Of a stretch of 64,000 nucleotides of DNA, positions 25,577 to 34,908 are shown one piece after another. Location of the stretch: positions 732,840 through 796,839 of the forward strand of contig CAJUER010000001.1 in the NCBI GenBank assembly GCA_910585705.1, read 5' to 3'. Both the position numbers and the translations under genes were made by a program. Source of the DNA: an uncultured Christensenella sp. (GTDB lineage Bacteria; Bacillota; Clostridia; Christensenellales; Borkfalkiaceae). Each line of letters opens with the position of its first letter. Position 1 is the stretch's first letter. The notes beneath the pieces were generated by a model. It was not told where the DNA came from and did no database searches. It saw nothing but the letters and a program-made list of their open reading frames with translations.

Positions 25577-26047
25577 TTACTTGCTACCCTTAAAAGGGTC
25601 TTGCGGGTCAAAGATGCTTAATTGGTCGCTCTCCTTATCTTCTTTCAGCTGTTCCGCTATGTATGCCTTTATTGCCGCAGTATTCTTTCCTACCGTATCC
25701 ACGTAGTATCCCTTGCACCAAAATTCGCGATTCCGGTATGCAAATTTCATGTTTCCAAATTTTTGAAATATCATCAAGCTACTCTTTCCTTTCAAATATC
25801 CCATAAACCCGGAAACGCTAATTTTTGGTGGAATACTTAGCAACAGATGTAAATGGTCAGGGCATATTTCTCCCTCAACTATCTCCACCCCTTTCCATTG
25901 ACACAATGTGCGTATTATTTCGCGAATCTCCGATCTCTTCTCTTCATAAAATACTTTACGCCGATACTTTGGCGCAAACACGATATGATACTTGCAATTC
26001 CACTTCGTATGTGCTAAACTTTTACTGACGTTATTTTGTTCACTCAT
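25577..26047 (-). CDS. tnpA: IS200-type HUH transposase TnpA
   Basis: 156 residues from the ATG at 26047, preceded by CGGAGGACATTATA. Motifs: KYHIVFAPKYRR, the HUH pair in CPDHLHLLLSIPP, and the catalytic Tyr region FWCKGYYVDTVGKN. Y1 transposases of this family move single-stranded DNA by a peel-and-paste route at hairpin ends. No TnpB accompanies it. The ribosome site is buried in a leader hairpin (see 26057-26117). Confidence 0.93.
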   Translation of the reverse strand: MSEQNNVSKSLAHTKWNCKYHIVFAPKYRRKVFYEEKRSEIREIIRTLCQWKGVEIVEGEICPDHLHLLLSIPPKISVSGFMGYLKGKSSLMIFQKFGNMKFAYRNREFWCKGYYVDTVGKNTAAIKAYIAEQLKEDKESDQLSIFDPQDPFKGSK

Positions 26048-26056
26048 TATAATGTC

Positions 26057-26117
26057 CTCCGATTGTGTTTGTTTTATTTGCGACTGGCAGGTCGCTCCCA
26101 TTATAACACAATCGGAG
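26057..26117 (-). promoter_or_regulatory. Leader hairpin sequestering the tnpA ribosome site
   Basis: A perfect 13-bp stem (ctccgattgtgtt at 26057-26069 with aacacaatcggag at 26105-26117) includes most of the GGAGG used by tnpA. IS200 of enterobacteria is known to repress tnpA through a comparable leader structure; the same role is inferred here. Confidence 0.7.
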
Positions 26118-26189
26118 TTTTTTTGTCTTGTTACATCGGTTAACCTCTCTTGAACCCCGCCACTATGGCGGGGTTTTCAATATACAAGA

Positions 26190-26215
26190 AAAACGGCGAG
26201 AATTATCGCCGTTTT
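26190..26215. terminator. Bidirectional terminator-like hairpin
   Basis: The arms aaaacggcga and tcgccgtttt (10 bp, loop gaatta) have A and T runs on both sides. It lies between the IS200-like element and the serine recombinase gene. Confidence 0.7.
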
Positions 26216-26305
26216 TTCATATATTGAACTTGCTGATTGCATTAATATTAATAATTGCATTTGTGTCCCCAAGAATATCTAACCCTGTCAAGGAGTATAA
26301 AGTAA

Positions 26306-26334
26306 ATCCGCCCGATTCATTACCGAGCGGATTC
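26306..26334 (-). terminator. Terminator of the serine recombinase gene
   Basis: A 10-bp stem with one G-U pair (minus strand AATCCGCTCG/CGGGCGGATT), close after the recombinase stop. Confidence 0.6.
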
Positions 26335-26342
26335 ATTTTATA

Positions 26343-28113
<1,771 letters not shown>

Positions 28114-28241
28114 TTAACTCCCTTAATTTTTGATGAAACCAAAACCACTTGACTATCCCTTTGAAACTCACACGCACAATTTGTATGTATCGTATATATA
28201 CTATATTTTTCTTAAAAAGTCAAGAGGTTTTGCGTAAATTT

Positions 28242-28823
28242 TTACCGTAACAGCAGAAAAATTGAAATAGCCGTCTGAAACGCAAGCAATATCGGCGTAG
28301 CCCAAAATAAAAACTTGCGAAATCCTCGTTCAAAGTGTATATCTGATTTTGCTTGTTCTATCTCGTTTTCGGTATCTTTCAATTTGTCTTTGACCTCTTC
28401 CGTTGTTTCACTTACTTTTGCCGAAAAAAGGTCTATGCCCTCTTTAATCACATTATCAGCGACTCTTTGAACTTCCTGAACTGTTTCCGCTTTCATTGTC
28501 GCTTGCTGATTGATTAGCGTTTCGAGCCGCCTCGTCACGCTCCCTACTTTGTCGGTCAAGTTCCGCACGTTTTCGTAATTGCTCTCTTTTACGTTCTTCA
28601 CTTGCCGCGTCAAGTCCTCTATCAGCAAAGTCTGCTGCCTGATTAAGTTGTTGCATTTCTCGTTCGATAGCGCTAATGCCTTCTGAAATAAGCCACCCTG
28701 CGTTACCGCCTTTAACTCGTCCACCGCCGAATCGAGTCGGATAAGTTCCGGATTGTTCGTGAATATTTCTTCTTCCCCGTCGATAATCCGCTGTGGTCGT
28801 CTGCCTGTAATTCTGTTCTCCAA
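28242..28823 (-). CDS. Coiled-coil membrane protein overlapping the relaxase gene
   Basis: 193 residues starting at TTG. A long charged coiled coil (about 60-165) ends in a hydrophobic C-terminal helix (FLFWATPILLAFQTAISIFLLL). The first ~368 bp are read in a different frame inside the relaxase gene. The heptad-like pattern and clean C-terminal TM continue after the relaxase stop, which supports real coding. It may tether the relaxosome to the membrane, but that is speculation. The start is uncertain. Confidence 0.65.
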   Translation of the reverse strand: MENRITGRRPQRIIDGEEEIFTNNPELIRLDSAVDELKAVTQGGLFQKALALSNEKCNNLIRQQTLLIEDLTRQVKNVKESNYENVRNLTDKVGSVTRRLETLINQQATMKAETVQEVQRVADNVIKEGIDLFSAKVSETTEEVKDKLKDTENEIEQAKSDIHFERGFRKFLFWATPILLAFQTAISIFLLLR

Positions 28824-29556
28824 TTCTTTTTAACACCTCGCTTTTTGTATAATTCGTGCCAAGCCGCTCTCCTCTGATTGCTTTTTTCTTCTGTGGATGC
28901 AGATAAGAAAAATCTTTTCCGTTTCTTGTAATTTCTACGCCGTAATTCGTTTGAAGGTAGGTTATAAACTCTTTTTCGCTACGCGATACAGTTATACCTT
29001 CCTGAATAACCTCTCTGAGTTCTTCCTTCCAACTTGTTCCGCCCTTCAAGATGATATGCTTCTCTTCGGACGTGCGTCTATGCTTTGCACCTTTACGCCA
29101 ATTCAGTTCACTAAAACCGTATTTTTTACCTATTCGATTTGCCTCGTCTTTCATCCTGCCGTATTCGTCGGAATTGATGTGCAATTTCTTTCCTGTAATT
29201 GAATCCACAGCATTCACGATAATATGGCTATGCACGGTTTTTGTATCTATATGGGTAGCGATTACGCATTCGTGATTATAAAACAATAACGCCGCCATTT
29301 CCTCCGCATACTTCTGCGCCGCCTGCGGGCTTACATTATCTTTCCTTGCACAGGACAATTTTATATGATAATATTTTCTCTCATCATACCCTTTACACTT
29401 TCCGAAACGCTTTGTCGTTTCATTAAATTGACTTGCATAATCTTCGTCCTCAAACAAATTTCTGACCGAAACAAACTCCGCTTTATTCGGATCGGTTATA
29501 TACGATATTGCTTTTCGTGGCGTACTCTTGCTTGACGTGCATTTGAATAACGGCAT
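28456..29556 (-). CDS. MobP-type relaxase of the IME
   Basis: 366 residues. The relaxase domain has an N-terminal Tyr-containing segment (KAISYITDP) and the metal-binding motif HIDTKTVHSHIIVN near 99-112. A helical Lys/Arg-rich C-terminal region follows. It nicks oriT and pilots single-stranded DNA during mobilization. Its ATG overlaps the mobC stop (TAATG). The IME has no secretion channel and must borrow one. Confidence 0.92.
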   Translation of the reverse strand: MPLFKCTSSKSTPRKAISYITDPNKAEFVSVRNLFEDEDYASQFNETTKRFGKCKGYDERKYYHIKLSCARKDNVSPQAAQKYAEEMAALLFYNHECVIATHIDTKTVHSHIIVNAVDSITGKKLHINSDEYGRMKDEANRIGKKYGFSELNWRKGAKHRRTSEEKHIILKGGTSWKEELREVIQEGITVSRSEKEFITYLQTNYGVEITRNGKDFSYLHPQKKKAIRGERLGTNYTKSEVLKRIGEQNYRQTTTADYRRGRRNIHEQSGTYPTRFGGGRVKGGNAGWLISEGISAIEREMQQLNQAADFADRGLDAASEERKREQLRKRAELDRQSRERDEAARNANQSASDNESGNSSGSSKSR

Positions 29557-29870
29557 TACGTCCCCTCTATGGCTTTTGAAATCTCACGATATGTATTTTT
29601 CAATTCTTCCACACAAGATAGAAGTTCTCGCTTTGTTGCCAAACCATAATAATTTGCTCTTACTATCTGATTCAAGTTGTTGCCCTGCCTTTTTAATTCA
29701 TTCAGAATTTCGCCTGAATTTGCAAAGACTACAATCGGCTTATTTGTAATAGCCTTTATGATGAAAGCGGTCATCGTCAATCCGCTTGATTTGATTTTTT
29801 CGTCTATGATTTTACGTTCATTTTCCGTTACCCTGAATGTGTAGGCATACGGTCGAGTCCTGTTACTCAC
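29556..29870 (-). CDS. mobC: MobC-like relaxosome protein
   Basis: 104 residues with an N-terminal strand and helices (FRVTENERKIIDEKIKSSGL) of the ribbon-helix-helix type and the MobC signature ELKRQGNNLNQIVRAN. MobC helps open oriT for the relaxase. It is the first gene of the mobC-relaxase pair, and the dyad-rich region upstream is the likely oriT. Confidence 0.88.
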   Translation of the reverse strand: MSNRTRPYAYTFRVTENERKIIDEKIKSSGLTMTAFIIKAITNKPIVVFANSGEILNELKRQGNNLNQIVRANYYGLATKRELLSCVEELKNTYREISKAIEGT

Positions 29871-29899
29871 GTTTTCCTCCTTTTATTTTTCGCTCTCAA

Positions 29900-30000
29900 T
29901 AAGGGTTTTAGGGAAACGCAGTTGCCCTAACGAGGCAAGCGGTTACGCTCGGTATTTGGCAAGCCAAATGCGTACCTCGCTATGACCGTTACGCCTACAC
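29900..30000. other. Probable oriT of the IME
   Basis: Upstream of mobC, 290 bp hold no gene but several dyads: ttaggg...ccctaa around aacgcagtt (29908-29930), atttggc-aa-gccaaat (29954-29969) inside ggt/acc arms, and two related direct repeats containing gttacgc (29939-29948 and about 29984-29993). Position and structure fit a MOBP oriT; the nic site is not identified. Confidence 0.6.
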
Positions 30001-30160
30001 TACTCCCCTGTTATCACAAATTGTTTTTCGACAGAAATATTGCCGTCTTTCTTCCCTGAAATCATAAATCGGATTGTAGATTGCTATTCTCTCAGATGCG
30101 TTTTTTCTTATTCTATTCACTCTTTTGGTTATCCCCTTTTTTAATTTTTATTTACTATCC

Positions 30161-31687
30161 CTAAGGAACGAACTCTTTACAGTTAGTCTTAACGATGTCC
30201 GCTATGTCCTTGCCGTACTTGGCATTTAGCTGTGAAAAGCTCTGCAAGACGAACAAATACCGTATGCCGCGACTGCGCCCTACCGTTACCATACCTTCTA
30301 TGTTTTCGAGCTTCGGCAGATTGCCGAATTCGTCCAAGATAAAGTATGCCTTACGTTTGAGCATCGCCGTTTCCGTGTCCTTGCGTCGCAAATTCAAGTT
30401 GGCTTTTTCCACAAGCTCTTTATAGGTTTGCATGATAAACAGCGTAACAAAACGGTGGCGCGTGAACCGCTCGTCGGGAACAATTACGAATATCGCGTTA
30501 GGCTTCTCGTCCATATTCACAATATCAATGTCGTTCTCGCTTGTCATAGAGAGTATTCCGTCATCCGACAACTGCTGTATGTAGGCATTGACCTCCGAAA
30601 GATAGCTCGTCAAAGTCTTATCGCTCGTTATGAGTACCGTGTTCACAAGTCCGCGCACTTTTGAATACTCATCGCGCCCTTCAAGCAAATACTGTTTTAA
30701 CGCCGTAGTATCTTCCGAGCAATACTTCGTAATGTTATGGTACACGTTGAAAAGCTGCAACTGCTTTTCTTCCATTTTGCCGCTTATTACGTCCTCGCAG
30801 AACGCAAGTACAAGTCCGAAAATTAGGTTTCTCGCACCCTCCTCCCAAGTGGGTTGGTCTTTGTTCTGCACGGGACATAGCGTATATACCAAGTCCATTG
30901 TGTTCTCAAAGATTTCGTCCTTTAATTCTTGTACTCTCGTCCGCGCGTCGTCGTAGGATAAGAACACTTCGCCGCAAGCACAGTATTTCCCATCCTTGCA
31001 ATGTAGGTGGTTTTGTAATTCCTTTACTTGCCGGATACGCCGCAATAGCACTTGCATAGGATTCCACCTTGCCGAGCTGTACGGTTCTCTGAGGTCAAGC
31101 GTTGAAATTGTATAACCCTCGCTCTTTAACTGTTCGGCGTGCTTCTCGTACAATTCTTTTTTCGGGTCGGCAATCAGCATACTCGGCTTGCCTTTACTTC
31201 TTCCAAGCACCGCGATATTCTGATCCACAAACCCCGTAGTTTTGCCGCTACCCGTAGTACCTACGATTAAAGCGTGTAATTGACTTGTCGATATTATCTC
31301 CAACGCCTTGCCTTTCTTTTCCGCGCCGATTACGATTTCATCGTCCTTTTCCGTTACACCGTCCCAAGTCGTTACGGTAAACTCTTTCATTTTCCGTAAG
31401 CGTTTGACCGTTAGCCACTCGGTGTCTTCCAAGTCATTCTCGCGCAATGCCAAGTTCTGCGCGTCTATTCGGTAAAGCATCAGAAAGCCGACAAGCAACA
31501 GTCCGTTCGCAACGCCTACCGTAAGCCAATAGTTCTTGTTCCCGAATATGCCGCCGAAGTCCTTTCCGCCGAGCGCAAAAAAGAACGCCACAAGTACGCT
31601 TACAAACACGGCGATACCGCCTCCGATAATAAGCCAAGTTTTCCAAGACTTACGCTTTTTGTGTTTGTATGCTTCCTTTCTATTCAT
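30161..31687 (-). pseudogene. virD4: 5' part of virD4 coupling protein, cut by the IME
   Basis: 503 VirD4-derived residues, then five IME-encoded residues (KEFVP) and a stop. Two N-terminal TM helices (about 16-65), Walker A GTTGSGKTTGF near 144, and Walker B FILDEFGNLPKLEN near 447 are intact; it ends at TADIVKTNC-like sequence (DIVKTNC). An insert with several Cys/His residues (HCKDGKYCACGE) lies in the ATPase domain. The remainder of the protein is at 19373-20070. VirD4 links the relaxosome to the T4SS channel, so self-transfer should fail while the IME is present. Confidence 0.92.
30165..30190. other. IME right attachment junction
   Basis: IME sequence ggaacgaactct, then TT at 30177-30178, then virD4 sequence acagttagtc. 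The IME half-site TTCGTTCC (minus strand) mirrors GGAGCGAA at the other end. Confidence 0.8.
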
Positions 31688-31711
31688 TCAAATTTCGTTT
31701 CCTCCAAATTA

Positions 31712-33001
31712 TTATTTTGTTTCGCCGCTCCCGTTGCCTGTGTCCTGCGAGCTTTGATTCTTCTTCCGCTCTCGTTCGATTTCTTCTTCGATTTCCTGCA
31801 AACGGCATGTAAAATCTCTTTCCAACAATTCACTATCATTCCCAAACGAACGGAAGAATTTTCGGCAAGCGCGGTCTATTTTGTTCCTTGATATTCCGAG
31901 CGAACGCTTCAATCGCTTATCGTTCGGTTTATACTTGCGCTTGCGCTCAAAGTATTCGGGCTTGATAAACTTGCACAAGTTCAGCACCAAATTCCCCTGC
32001 CGCCGTTTATAGTCCGCTTTCAATTCCTCGATAATGTGAATATTGCTCTCGTCAATTTTGTTCCCGTAATTCGGCAAGTCGCGCTCTACGGGTTCAGGCT
32101 TACCCTTTTTACGCGATGGAACGGAACGTTCCCCGCAAATATTTTTGACTTCGTGTTCCCGTTCCGCCACCGCTTCGTAAAACCGCCGATTGGCTTTCAT
32201 AGCCTTTACGTCCGAGCCTATAAAAAGCTGCACAATGCGGTCTATTCTCGGACGGAAACTCTCCATATCTTTACTGCCGTAGGTTATGCGCCCGTCTTTC
32301 GGCAAGTCCTTTGCAAGCGATATGATTTCCTTTTTTATCTGCTCGTCGCTCGCCATTACCGCGCGAACGCCTAACAGCTCTTTCAGCTCGGCTATCGCTT
32401 TGTCGCGGCTTTTGTAAACCTTGTCTTTGCTGTCCGACAAATACAGTCCAAGCCGCACAAACATATTGTCTATGCTTTTCTTGTCTATCTTGCCGAGCCG
32501 CCTATAACGCGGCGTTCCGTCCTTGCTTTTGTACTTCGGCTCTTTCTCCCAAAACACAAAGTGGATATGTAAATGATGCGGTCTATCCAAGTGCAACGCG
32601 CACATCAAGTCCACGTTGTCCTTATGGAATTTCGCGTCCGTCAAAAACTGCGGGAACGTGCGCCTTATTAGTTCGATACATTTTTCGGGGGTGTCTATCT
32701 TATACGATTGCTCCTCGTTCAGCGATATAAAGCCGTGAAAGATATGCCCTTTGTTTTCTTTGAGCCGAGCTTTCATCTCGTCTACTTGCTCCTGTGTCAG
32801 CATACCCTTGTCATTGAATACACCTGTATTCTTCTGCAAGTATTCAAGCGCGGTACGCTTGCCCGTGCGCTTGCCTTCCGTCGTAATATACTTAAAAATA
32901 TTGTCCGCGCCCGTCATATCATAAAACGCTCGCTTGCCCGCGTGTTCCGCGATTTCGTCCGCGCTTGCACCCTTCAGCAATTTGTACGGTGTGTACTGCA
33001 C
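31712..33001 (-). CDS. MobL-type relaxase of the ICE
   Basis: 429 residues with an N-terminal relaxase domain carrying HLHIHFVFWEKEP near 140 (metal-binding His triad) and an upstream KYITTEGKRTGKRT segment. The C-terminal half is basic and helical. It is the candidate nickase for ICE transfer. It lies between the accessory protein gene and virD4, 24 bp upstream of virD4. Confidence 0.88.
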   Translation of the reverse strand: MQYTPYKLLKGASADEIAEHAGKRAFYDMTGADNIFKYITTEGKRTGKRTALEYLQKNTGVFNDKGMLTQEQVDEMKARLKENKGHIFHGFISLNEEQSYKIDTPEKCIELIRRTFPQFLTDAKFHKDNVDLMCALHLDRPHHLHIHFVFWEKEPKYKSKDGTPRYRRLGKIDKKSIDNMFVRLGLYLSDSKDKVYKSRDKAIAELKELLGVRAVMASDEQIKKEIISLAKDLPKDGRITYGSKDMESFRPRIDRIVQLFIGSDVKAMKANRRFYEAVAEREHEVKNICGERSVPSRKKGKPEPVERDLPNYGNKIDESNIHIIEELKADYKRRQGNLVLNLCKFIKPEYFERKRKYKPNDKRLKRSLGISRNKIDRACRKFFRSFGNDSELLERDFTCRLQEIEEEIERERKKNQSSQDTGNGSGETK

Positions 33002-33034
33002 GTTGAATATTACGGGTTGATTGCTTATGCTTCA

Positions 33035-33487
33035 TCACCTCCGCATCTTCTTTAAGCCGCTCATTTCATACTCGTAAAGATAGTCCGGCGTGTCGCTCAT
33101 CAAGCCTTGCTCGTACTGTTCCCCATCCAAATTCAAGGCTTTGTTTATGGCTTTCAAATCGTGGAACACCGACGATAGAATTGACTTATTTATCGTTACA
33201 TTCAACACCGTTTCTTTCAAGAGTTTGACAATAATGTTAAAACTTTTTTCGTCCAAACCGCCTACTTGCCCGCGCACCGAAGCCGCCGTTTGTTCTTCAT
33301 GTAATTTCGTTTCCCCGAACAGCTTTTCGCAAAGCATAGGCAAGCCGTAGAACAGCGCGTCGTTCACTACCTGATTAAAACTCTTGTATTCGGGCAATTC
33401 CAATACGCGGTCTATCTGTTTGTTCGTTTCTTCGTCCGTGATGCGGATATGCTTTTCTACGCCGATTTTCGCTTTCTTTTCTGCCAA
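33035..33487 (-). CDS. Relaxosome accessory protein
   Basis: 150 residues from a TTG seven bases after GGGAGG; the longer frame starting five codons earlier would put that ribosome site inside the gene. It starts AEKKAKIGVEKHIRITDEET, a likely ribbon-helix-helix strand, followed by helices, and a conserved-looking tail (EMSGLKKMRR). Its position just upstream of the relaxase suggests it binds oriT. Confidence 0.7.
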   Translation of the reverse strand: MAEKKAKIGVEKHIRITDEETNKQIDRVLELPEYKSFNQVVNDALFYGLPMLCEKLFGETKLHEEQTAASVRGQVGGLDEKSFNIIVKLLKETVLNVTINKSILSSVFHDLKAINKALNLDGEQYEQGLMSDTPDYLYEYEMSGLKKMRR

Positions 33488-33502
33488 ATTATGACCTCCC
33501 AA

Positions 33503-33611
33503 GTGTCGCAGACACGCAAAAGTGGGTTTCCCACCTTTTGCCGCTCGAAGGCGGGATTTATCCCACCTTCCTTATCCTGCTTACCTTTTTCTTTGAAAGT
33601 ATCCCACTTTC
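33503..33611. other. Probable oriT of the ICE
   Basis: Four dyads in about 110 bp upstream of the relaxosome genes: gtgtc-gca-gacac (33503-33515), gcaaaagtggg...cccaccttttgc (33516-33541), gaaggcggga-ttta-tcccaccttc (33547-33570) and gaaagt-atccc-actttc (33595-33611). The motif tcccac recurs in three of them. No gene overlaps. Confidence 0.6.
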
Positions 33612-33644
33612 TCGCTCTTTCCCTGCGGTCTAATTACGGCTTCC

Positions 33645-34583
33645 CTACGCTGTTTCGGGGACTACTTTATCTATCCGCTCTTTCGCTTTTTCAAGATACC
33701 GCGCGTTTAGGTCTATCCCGATATACTCTCTGTCGAACCGCTTGGCTACCACGCCCGTTGTGCCGCTGCCGAAGAACGGATCTAACACAACGCCGCCGAC
33801 TTTGCTCCCTGCAAGGATGCACGGCTCTATAAGCCGTTCGGGGAACATCGCAAAATGCTCGTCCATTTTATAGGTGTTCGTACTCACTTCCCACACGTCG
33901 CGCTTACGGCGGTAGTGTTGGTCAAAGTCCGAAAAATCTTCCCTTACCTGCGTTATTCCTTGCTGCCCGACGTACTTACTGTTTGCGCTTCTTCCGCGCT
34001 TGTAACGCTCGCGGCTAACCTCTTTTATAGGCTCTTGAATCGCTTTGTAATCAAAGTAATATTTGCTCGATTTTGACAGCAAGAATATGTACTCATGGCA
34101 CTTTGTAGGGCGGTCTTTCGCGCTTTCGGGCAAACAGTTTTTCTTATGCCAAATAATATCCGAACGCAAGTACCAACCGCGCTCTCTTAATGCGAACGCA
34201 AGTATCCAAGGTATGCCGATTAAATCTTTCGGCTTTATTCCACTCCAAGATTTAGGAACTTCGTAAATGCGGTTTTGCATATTGAACACGCTCTCGCTCT
34301 TGCCGCCTTTTGCAAGCGTCATAGAACCTTTCCCACTACCCGCATAACTGTCCCCGATATTCAGCCATAACGTTCCGTCATTTGTAAGTACTCTTTTAAC
34401 CTCGTCAAAGACTTTTACAAGCCTTGCTATGTATTCTTCCGGCGTTTGCTCTATACCGATTTGTCTGCTTTCGCCGTAGTCCCGAAGCCCGTAATACGGT
34501 GGACTCGTTACGCACATATTGACGCTTTCGGGCGGAAGGCTTTTCAGTGCTTCCGCCGCGTCGCCGCAGATAATTTTACTCAC
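33645..34583 (-). CDS. Site-specific DNA methyltransferase (SPPY class)
   Basis: 312 residues starting at GTG. The catalytic motif TSPPYYGLRDYG near residue 27 precedes the AdoMet motif DPFFGSGTTGVVA near 270, the order of beta-class N4-cytosine/N6-adenine methyltransferases. It overlaps the DUF6291-like gene by 8 bp and has no cognate nuclease, so it is probably an orphan enzyme that protects ICE DNA in a new host. Confidence 0.9.
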   Translation of the reverse strand: MSKIICGDAAEALKSLPPESVNMCVTSPPYYGLRDYGESRQIGIEQTPEEYIARLVKVFDEVKRVLTNDGTLWLNIGDSYAGSGKGSMTLAKGGKSESVFNMQNRIYEVPKSWSGIKPKDLIGIPWILAFALRERGWYLRSDIIWHKKNCLPESAKDRPTKCHEYIFLLSKSSKYYFDYKAIQEPIKEVSRERYKRGRSANSKYVGQQGITQVREDFSDFDQHYRRKRDVWEVSTNTYKMDEHFAMFPERLIEPCILAGSKVGGVVLDPFFGSGTTGVVAKRFDREYIGIDLNARYLEKAKERIDKVVPETA

Positions 34584-34905
34584 CGTCCGCGCTGTCCTTT
34601 TTCGCCGAGCTTGCCACTACAACGCTTCCGATGATAACGCCGATTGACTTGTTCCTGCGTTTGATTTCAGCGAGCTTGTCCGCGCCTTTTTTGCCGTTGA
34701 TTCTGTTCATTTCAGAAACGTCCAACTCGCGTTTTATGTACAAGAACAATCCTTTAAGATACTCGTCTTTCGTCAAAAACGGTTTACCTTCATAAACATA
34801 AGCGCACACGCCTTTGATAAACTCGCCCGCTTGTTTGTCCGTAAGGTCTTTGATAATGTCGTAATAATCTTTTTTGAATTTCAATTTTTTCATAGCTATC
34901 TCCAT
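34576..34905 (-). CDS. Small DUF6291-like protein
   Basis: 109 residues with KDYYDIIKDLTDKQAGEFIKGVCAYVYEG and the FLYIKRELDVSEMNRINGKKG segment, similar to short proteins next to replication or ICE genes. The ATG lies just after the ArdC-like stop, and the stop overlaps the methyltransferase start. Function unknown. Confidence 0.65.
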   Translation of the reverse strand: MEIAMKKLKFKKDYYDIIKDLTDKQAGEFIKGVCAYVYEGKPFLTKDEYLKGLFLYIKRELDVSEMNRINGKKGADKLAEIKRRNKSIGVIIGSVVVASSAKKDSADGE

Positions 34906-34908
34906 AAT

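Larger units (their letters stand above)
25479..26175 (-). mobile_element. IS200/IS605-type element
   Basis: A single tnpA gene lies between two subterminal hairpins: ccacccgc-ata-gcgggtgg at 25479-25497, and a 10-bp stem aaccccgcca-cta-tggcggggtt at 26153-26175. Such hairpins are the recognition sites of HUH transposases. Exact ends are not defined because these elements lack inverted repeats and target duplications. Confidence 0.8.
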
